A program made the position numbers and the translations under genes. From assembly GCA_905236465.1 (NCBI GenBank), contig CAJOQA010000329.1, positions 1 to 35,260 of the forward strand: a DNA stretch of 35,260 nt, given 5' to 3'. This DNA comes from an uncultured Treponema sp. GTDB taxonomy: Bacteria; Spirochaetota; Spirochaetia; Treponematales; Treponemataceae. Below the pieces are notes generated by a model. The model saw nothing but the letters and a program-made list of their open reading frames with translations, was not told where the DNA came from and made no database searches. This document shows, in pieces, positions 31,567 through 35,260 of this stretch (position 1 is its first letter; each line of letters opens with the position of its first letter).

Positions 31567-33419
31567 GCTTGTCTAAAAAAGTATACACTTTTATCTTTTC
31601 TTTCTTCTTTCCTCTTGTTATTTTTGCAAATACTTTTTCTATAAATTGCTTAGAGCTTAGTGAAAAGTCTTTTTTTACGGCTAGTGATGGTGGTTTCATA
31701 ACTGAATGGGGCTCAGATGGCATTGGAAAGCACTATCAAGTTTCACGGCATAAAATAAAAGACATAAAAAAAAATCCTTGCTCTATGGATTTAGCAATAT
31801 ATGAAAGTGATTCTTTTTCCATGAACAAAGTTTTTGTTCTTGATTGGAATAGCTTAGCAAAAAAGTTTGTGCTTTCTTTTGAGGAAAAAGTTACCCTCCT
31901 TTCTTATTCGCAAAGGGGCTCCCTTCTTTTTGTGGGAACTGAAAAATCAACATATATTTTTCATGCTTCTACTGGGACATTAATAAATGAAATAAAAGAC
32001 TTTCCCTACTCTATATCATTAGTAAAAACGGGTCTTTCTGAAAAAAATGCAGTTTTTTATTCTGCAACTGGAAGTTTGATCTACTATGATTTAAAAAAAC
32101 TTAAAGTATTAAAAGCTATAAACACAGAGGCTAATCTTAAGAATGTTTTATTCTTTGATAAATTTCTTACAGGGATAAAAAATCAGCAGTTGTATCTTAT
32201 AGATACAAAAACAGGTTTAACTGAATATAAAGAAAAGGTCTCCCCACTTTTACTTTTTACATCAGCTAGCGATGAAAATCTTTTTTTTCTGAGCAAAAGT
32301 AACAAGAATACGTACAAAATCAGTAAAATAGAATATAGTCATTCTAAAATAAGCGTATCATTATTTTCTGATTTTTCAAGCGATGGTGAAATCTTCCTGC
32401 CTGCTTTTGTAGGTCAAATGGGAAATAGGATGTATGTCAGCTCTTTGCAAGGTGACATATATACGGTAGAAAATAATGTATTGCAAAGTTTTTCAAAGAC
32501 ACTTTTTGCACCAATTTTGGATTTTGCTTGCTACAATCAAAAACTATTTTTACTTACGGAAAAAAATATTATCAATGCATCTTATTCAAAAAAAACAGTA
32601 ACTCCTATTGAGAATAATCCTGATCAAAAAAACATAGCTATCTATGACAAGTCAATAATTCTTTGGACAAAAGATTCTAAAAAGCCTATCCAACTACTAA
32701 AAGAACCTGAATATAAAAATGAAACACTTTTTACCCCAAAGAACGTTATAAGTAAACTTAATGTTTGCTTAAATAATATTGTTTTTGTTGTTGATAAAAG
32801 TGAAGTCTATATAATTGATTTAGAAAGTAAAAAAACAAAACTTTTGTATACTGGAACTTCTGTTGAAGATGCCATCCTTATAGGTAAAGACTCTGTATAT
32901 ATTGCAAAGGCTGAAAATAATGCAACAGATTCAGCTATTATAAAACTTAACATGAAGACAGGGGAAATAGTACCTGTAAAAACTCTTAACGGCTTTATGG
33001 CATATTCTCTTACCTACGACTCCCCTAATTTTCAGTCAGATTTATATGGTTTACTCTTAGAAAAAGATGAGCCTTCTAGCAAAATAAAGACAAAACTTTT
33101 TTTGTATAACTCAAATAAAGAAAACCTTTCTAAATCAATTTTTACCTTGAATGAAGAAGATATGGAATCATGTGCTTTTTTTAGCTATCCGTGCCTTTAT
33201 ACAAATCTTGGGGGAAACAACTTATACTCGTATAATATTCAAAATAAAAAAAGTTCTGTTTACAGAAGAAGCTTGAGCCTTTCAAAGAAAATACAAGGTT
33301 TAAATGACTATATTGTAAGTCTTGGAATGGACGGAAGCCTTACCTGGTACAAAGAAGGAACCCCAATTCCCTTGTCTAGCTGGTATCTTACCATACAGGG
33401 GAATTGGTATGAGTTTTAA
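31563..33419 (+). CDS. Exported beta-propeller-like protein of unknown function
   Basis: This 618-residue protein begins with a signal peptide (KKVYTFIFSFFFPLVIFANTF). The mature chain is beta-rich and repetitive, with strand pairs of the WD40/PQQ type such as GSLLFVGTEKSTYIFHASTGTLINEI, NNIVFVVDKSEVYIIDLESKKTKLLYTG and a final YIVSLGMDGSLTWYKEGTPI. No catalytic motif or lipobox is seen. It is translationally coupled to rseP by a four-base overlap and ends seven bases from the convergent glgA. Its role, perhaps as a periplasmic scaffold or sensor connected with RseP, is inference from position only. Confidence 0.8.
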   Translation: MSLSKKVYTFIFSFFFPLVIFANTFSINCLELSEKSFFTASDGGFITEWGSDGIGKHYQVSRHKIKDIKKNPCSMDLAIYESDSFSMNKVFVLDWNSLAKKFVLSFEEKVTLLSYSQRGSLLFVGTEKSTYIFHASTGTLINEIKDFPYSISLVKTGLSEKNAVFYSATGSLIYYDLKKLKVLKAINTEANLKNVLFFDKFLTGIKNQQLYLIDTKTGLTEYKEKVSPLLLFTSASDENLFFLSKSNKNTYKISKIEYSHSKISVSLFSDFSSDGEIFLPAFVGQMGNRMYVSSLQGDIYTVENNVLQSFSKTLFAPILDFACYNQKLFLLTEKNIINASYSKKTVTPIENNPDQKNIAIYDKSIILWTKDSKKPIQLLKEPEYKNETLFTPKNVISKLNVCLNNIVFVVDKSEVYIIDLESKKTKLLYTGTSVEDAILIGKDSVYIAKAENNATDSAIIKLNMKTGEIVPVKTLNGFMAYSLTYDSPNFQSDLYGLLLEKDEPSSKIKTKLFLYNSNKENLSKSIFTLNEEDMESCAFFSYPCLYTNLGGNNLYSYNIQNKKSSVYRRSLSLSKKIQGLNDYIVSLGMDGSLTWYKEGTPIPLSSWYLTIQGNWYEF

Positions 33420-33426
33420 GATTCTA

Positions 33427-34914
33427 TTAATCTTTGTAGTCTAAACCACAACCGCGTTTTAAGGCTTCTTTATAAACATCAAGATACTCTTTTGCAGCTA
33501 TATCCCAACCAAATTCTTTTTTCATGCCAGCTGACTGCATTTTCTTTATGTGGTCTTTTTTGTTGTAGTAAGCCCATACAGCCCAACCAACAGTATTATA
33601 AACAGCACTTGGCGTAAGTTGATCAAAGACAAATCCTGTTCCCTCACCTGTATCTTGGTTGTAGTTTTGGACGGTATCTGCTAAGCCCCCAGTTCTGCGA
33701 ACGATAGGCAGGGTTCCGTAAATCATAGAATAAATTTGATTCAATCCACAAGGCTCATATTTTGATGGCATAAGGAAAAAGTCAGAACCTGCTTCAATTA
33801 AGTGGCTAAGGTTTTCATCGTATCCTATGTAGGCCCTAAAGTTAGGAAGTTTTTCTTGAAGAGCATGAATTTCATTTTCACACCAGGCTTCTCCGCTACC
33901 CAGAACAATAAATTGTATATTCATATTTGCACAAATACTGTAGACTGAACCGTATGTAGGTGCAAAAACTTCTGCAATGCCTTTTTGATCAACAAGGCGG
34001 GTAACCATTCCTATGACAGGAATATCTGCATTTACTTCTAGGCCCATTTTTTTCTGCAATTCAGCCTTGCATTTTGCCTTTCCAGACATATCCTTTTCTG
34101 AATAATTAAATGGAATTCTCTTATCGGTTTCAGGATTCCACTGACTTAAATCTGCCCCGTTCAGTATGCCTTTTAGCACATCACCCCTAACACGCAGAAG
34201 GCCATCCATGCCAAAGCCACCCTCAGCTGTCTGAATTTCATGTGCATAAGTGGGAGAAACGGTAGTAATCATATCAGCAGATGAAACACCTGCTTGTAAA
34301 AAATTCATTCCACCATCATGTTCAAATCCAGCACCGTAATAAAAGCCCCAATCTATTCCTAAAGCTGGATATTGATTTTTGTTATACATTCCCTGATAGC
34401 CCTGATTGTGGATAGTAAGAACAGAAGCAGTCCTTTCAAAACCACAGTATCTAGTTACATGCTTAAGAAGAACAGGCGCTAAACATGAAGACCAATCATG
34501 TGCATGGATTATATCAGGGTACCAACCTATTTTTCTGCACAACTGAAAGGCCCCATGACACAAAACTGAAAAACGATAAGGGTTATCGTGGAAATCACTT
34601 TCCCAAGGATTACCGTAAATGCCATCCCTACCATAACAATTCTCATGGTCTATAAAATAAACTGGTAATTTGTCACAACCTGGCATATTGGTATAATAAA
34701 CCGCCGACCACGTTTCTATCTGTCCTGCTGCTATAGCCATAGGGCCTGGAAGAAGCTGTAACTTTTTCTTGTCTATTTTATAATAACGGGGCATAACTAT
34801 TTTTACGTCATGTCCAAGTTTAGTAAGCGCAATAGCAAGAGCACTTACCATGTCTGCAAGGCCTCCTGTTTTTGCAAAGGGGACAACTTCTGCACTGACC
34901 ATTAAAATTTTCAT
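33427..34914 (-). CDS. glgA: Glycogen synthase (ADP-glucose type)
   Basis: This 495-residue protein starts MKILMVSAEVVPFAKTGGLADM, with the ADP-glucose-binding KTGGL (15-19). It continues with IIHAHDWSSCLAPV, LTIHNQGYQGMY and the C-terminal GT5 motif FLMPSKYEPCGLNQIYSMIYGTLPIVRRTGGLADTV. It elongates alpha-1,4-glucan from ADP-glucose. The start at 34914 is chosen because AAGGAGG lies five bases upstream; the frame is open to 34944, but that would overlap the aminotransferase end. It follows the aminotransferase by ten bases, and no other glycogen gene is in the window. Confidence 0.96.
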   Translation of the reverse strand: MKILMVSAEVVPFAKTGGLADMVSALAIALTKLGHDVKIVMPRYYKIDKKKLQLLPGPMAIAAGQIETWSAVYYTNMPGCDKLPVYFIDHENCYGRDGIYGNPWESDFHDNPYRFSVLCHGAFQLCRKIGWYPDIIHAHDWSSCLAPVLLKHVTRYCGFERTASVLTIHNQGYQGMYNKNQYPALGIDWGFYYGAGFEHDGGMNFLQAGVSSADMITTVSPTYAHEIQTAEGGFGMDGLLRVRGDVLKGILNGADLSQWNPETDKRIPFNYSEKDMSGKAKCKAELQKKMGLEVNADIPVIGMVTRLVDQKGIAEVFAPTYGSVYSICANMNIQFIVLGSGEAWCENEIHALQEKLPNFRAYIGYDENLSHLIEAGSDFFLMPSKYEPCGLNQIYSMIYGTLPIVRRTGGLADTVQNYNQDTGEGTGFVFDQLTPSAVYNTVGWAVWAYYNKKDHIKKMQSAGMKKEFGWDIAAKEYLDVYKEALKRGCGLDYKD

Positions 34915-34924
34915 ATAAACCTCC

Positions 34925-35260
34925 TTACTTGTGTAAATCTTCAATAGCTTTTATAAAAGCAGTTCTAGAGTTCAAGATACTTTGCTCATCTACGCAATAT
35001 GCTAATCGGAACCAGCCTTTTCCGCCAAAGCCTGAGCCTGGAGCTGCAAGAATTAAATATTTTTTTAAGTAATCGCAAAACTCTAAATCATCATTGCTAT
35101 CAAATCGGTCTGGAACTTTGCACCACATATAAAATGCACCTTCGGGGCTGGCATGCTCAATTCCAGCTTCATCTAGTATTTGGGTAAGCTCGTTGCGACG
35201 TTTTTCATACAAAGAAAAATCTGCTTTTGTATTCCAGGTTTTTGCCACGACTTTTTGGAA
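34925..35260 (-). CDS. PLP-dependent class I/II aminotransferase, C-terminal part (runs off window)
   Basis: The reverse frame is open from the window edge to a stop at 34925, giving 112 residues of C-terminal sequence. SPEGAFYMWCKVP and the ending LILAAPGSGFGGKGWFRLAYCVDEQ match fold-type I aminotransferases of the aspartate/LL-diaminopimelate type; the arginine in WFRLAY corresponds to the residue that binds the substrate carboxylate. The PLP lysine is outside the window, so substrate cannot be assigned. It is upstream of glgA on the same strand with a ten-base gap. Confidence 0.88.
   Translation of the reverse strand, partial: FQKVVAKTWNTKADFSLYEKRRNELTQILDEAGIEHASPEGAFYMWCKVPDRFDSNDDLEFCDYLKKYLILAAPGSGFGGKGWFRLAYCVDEQSILNSRTAFIKAIEDLHK

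Noticed and set aside
33418..33440. Possible terminator between the propeller gene and glgA
   Set aside because: Only a short AAGATT/AATCTT stem without a T-run is present, and it overlaps both gene ends.
34915..34944. Longer glgA start
   Set aside because: It would overlap the end of the aminotransferase gene and lie across the AAGGAGG that serves the ATG at 34914.
1..35260. CRISPR arrays, insertion sequences, prophage or toxin-antitoxin modules
   Set aside because: No regularly spaced repeats, transposase or integrase motifs, or small paired toxin-like genes were seen; all genes belong to a normal chromosomal core or envelope set.

Overview
The window looks like a chromosomal segment of a host-associated spirochaete, most likely a Treponema. 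It is AT-rich and contains almost no mobile or accessory DNA. The main pointers are the block rpsB-tsf-frr-uppS-cdsA-dxr-rseP, many exported repeat proteins (ankyrin, TPR, HEAT, beta-propeller), lipoproteins, and tRNA genes without an encoded CCA. The genus is an inference from gene content and protein style. No 16S rRNA gene or database search supports it.

Layout: 1-517 (minus) is rpsF followed by the start of ssb. 732-16908 (plus) is a long series: an exported ankyrin protein, rsmD, two TPR proteins and rlmN; a small HMA-like protein coupled to a D-2-hydroxyacid dehydrogenase; leuC-leuD; and a thioester alpha-2-macroglobulin lipoprotein overlapping pbpC (PBP1C). 16936-20436 (minus) holds murC-yicC-cytidylate kinase and a separate dCMP deaminase gene. 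A tRNA-Gly(TCC) with a near-consensus promoter follows. 20680-22565 (minus) holds coaD, rpmF-acpP and rnc. 22809-24439 (plus) holds a proline/lysine/glutamate-rich lipoprotein and an exported HEAT-repeat protein. A tRNA-Arg(CCG) lies on the minus strand. 24648-33419 (plus) holds maf and then the translation/isoprenoid/lipid/envelope block, ending in an exported propeller protein coupled to rseP. 33427-35260 (minus) holds glgA preceded by the 3' end of an aminotransferase gene.

The genes fit an envelope-building and translation theme. UppS, CdsA, Dxr, RseP, MurC, PBP1C, AcpP and CoaD supply lipid carriers, phospholipid, peptidoglycan and acyl carriers. RpsB, Tsf, Frr, RpsF, RpmF, RlmN and RsmD serve the ribosome. 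The A2M-PBP1C pair is a known bacterial periplasmic protease-trap and wall-repair module.

I found no CRISPR array, prophage, insertion sequence, toxin-antitoxin pair or clearly new system. The more unusual signals are: three genes (murC, the dCMP deaminase gene, rnc) whose -10 box ends 6-7 nt before the start codon with no Shine-Dalgarno, implying leaderless mRNAs; a nucleotide kinase whose Walker A lysine is replaced by asparagine; an HMA-fold protein that has moved its Cys pair and is coupled to a dehydrogenase; and candidate r-protein leader structures before rpsF and rpsB. No stretch over about 300 bases lacks a gene. The two largest gaps (518-731 and 22566-22808) hold promoters and leaders.
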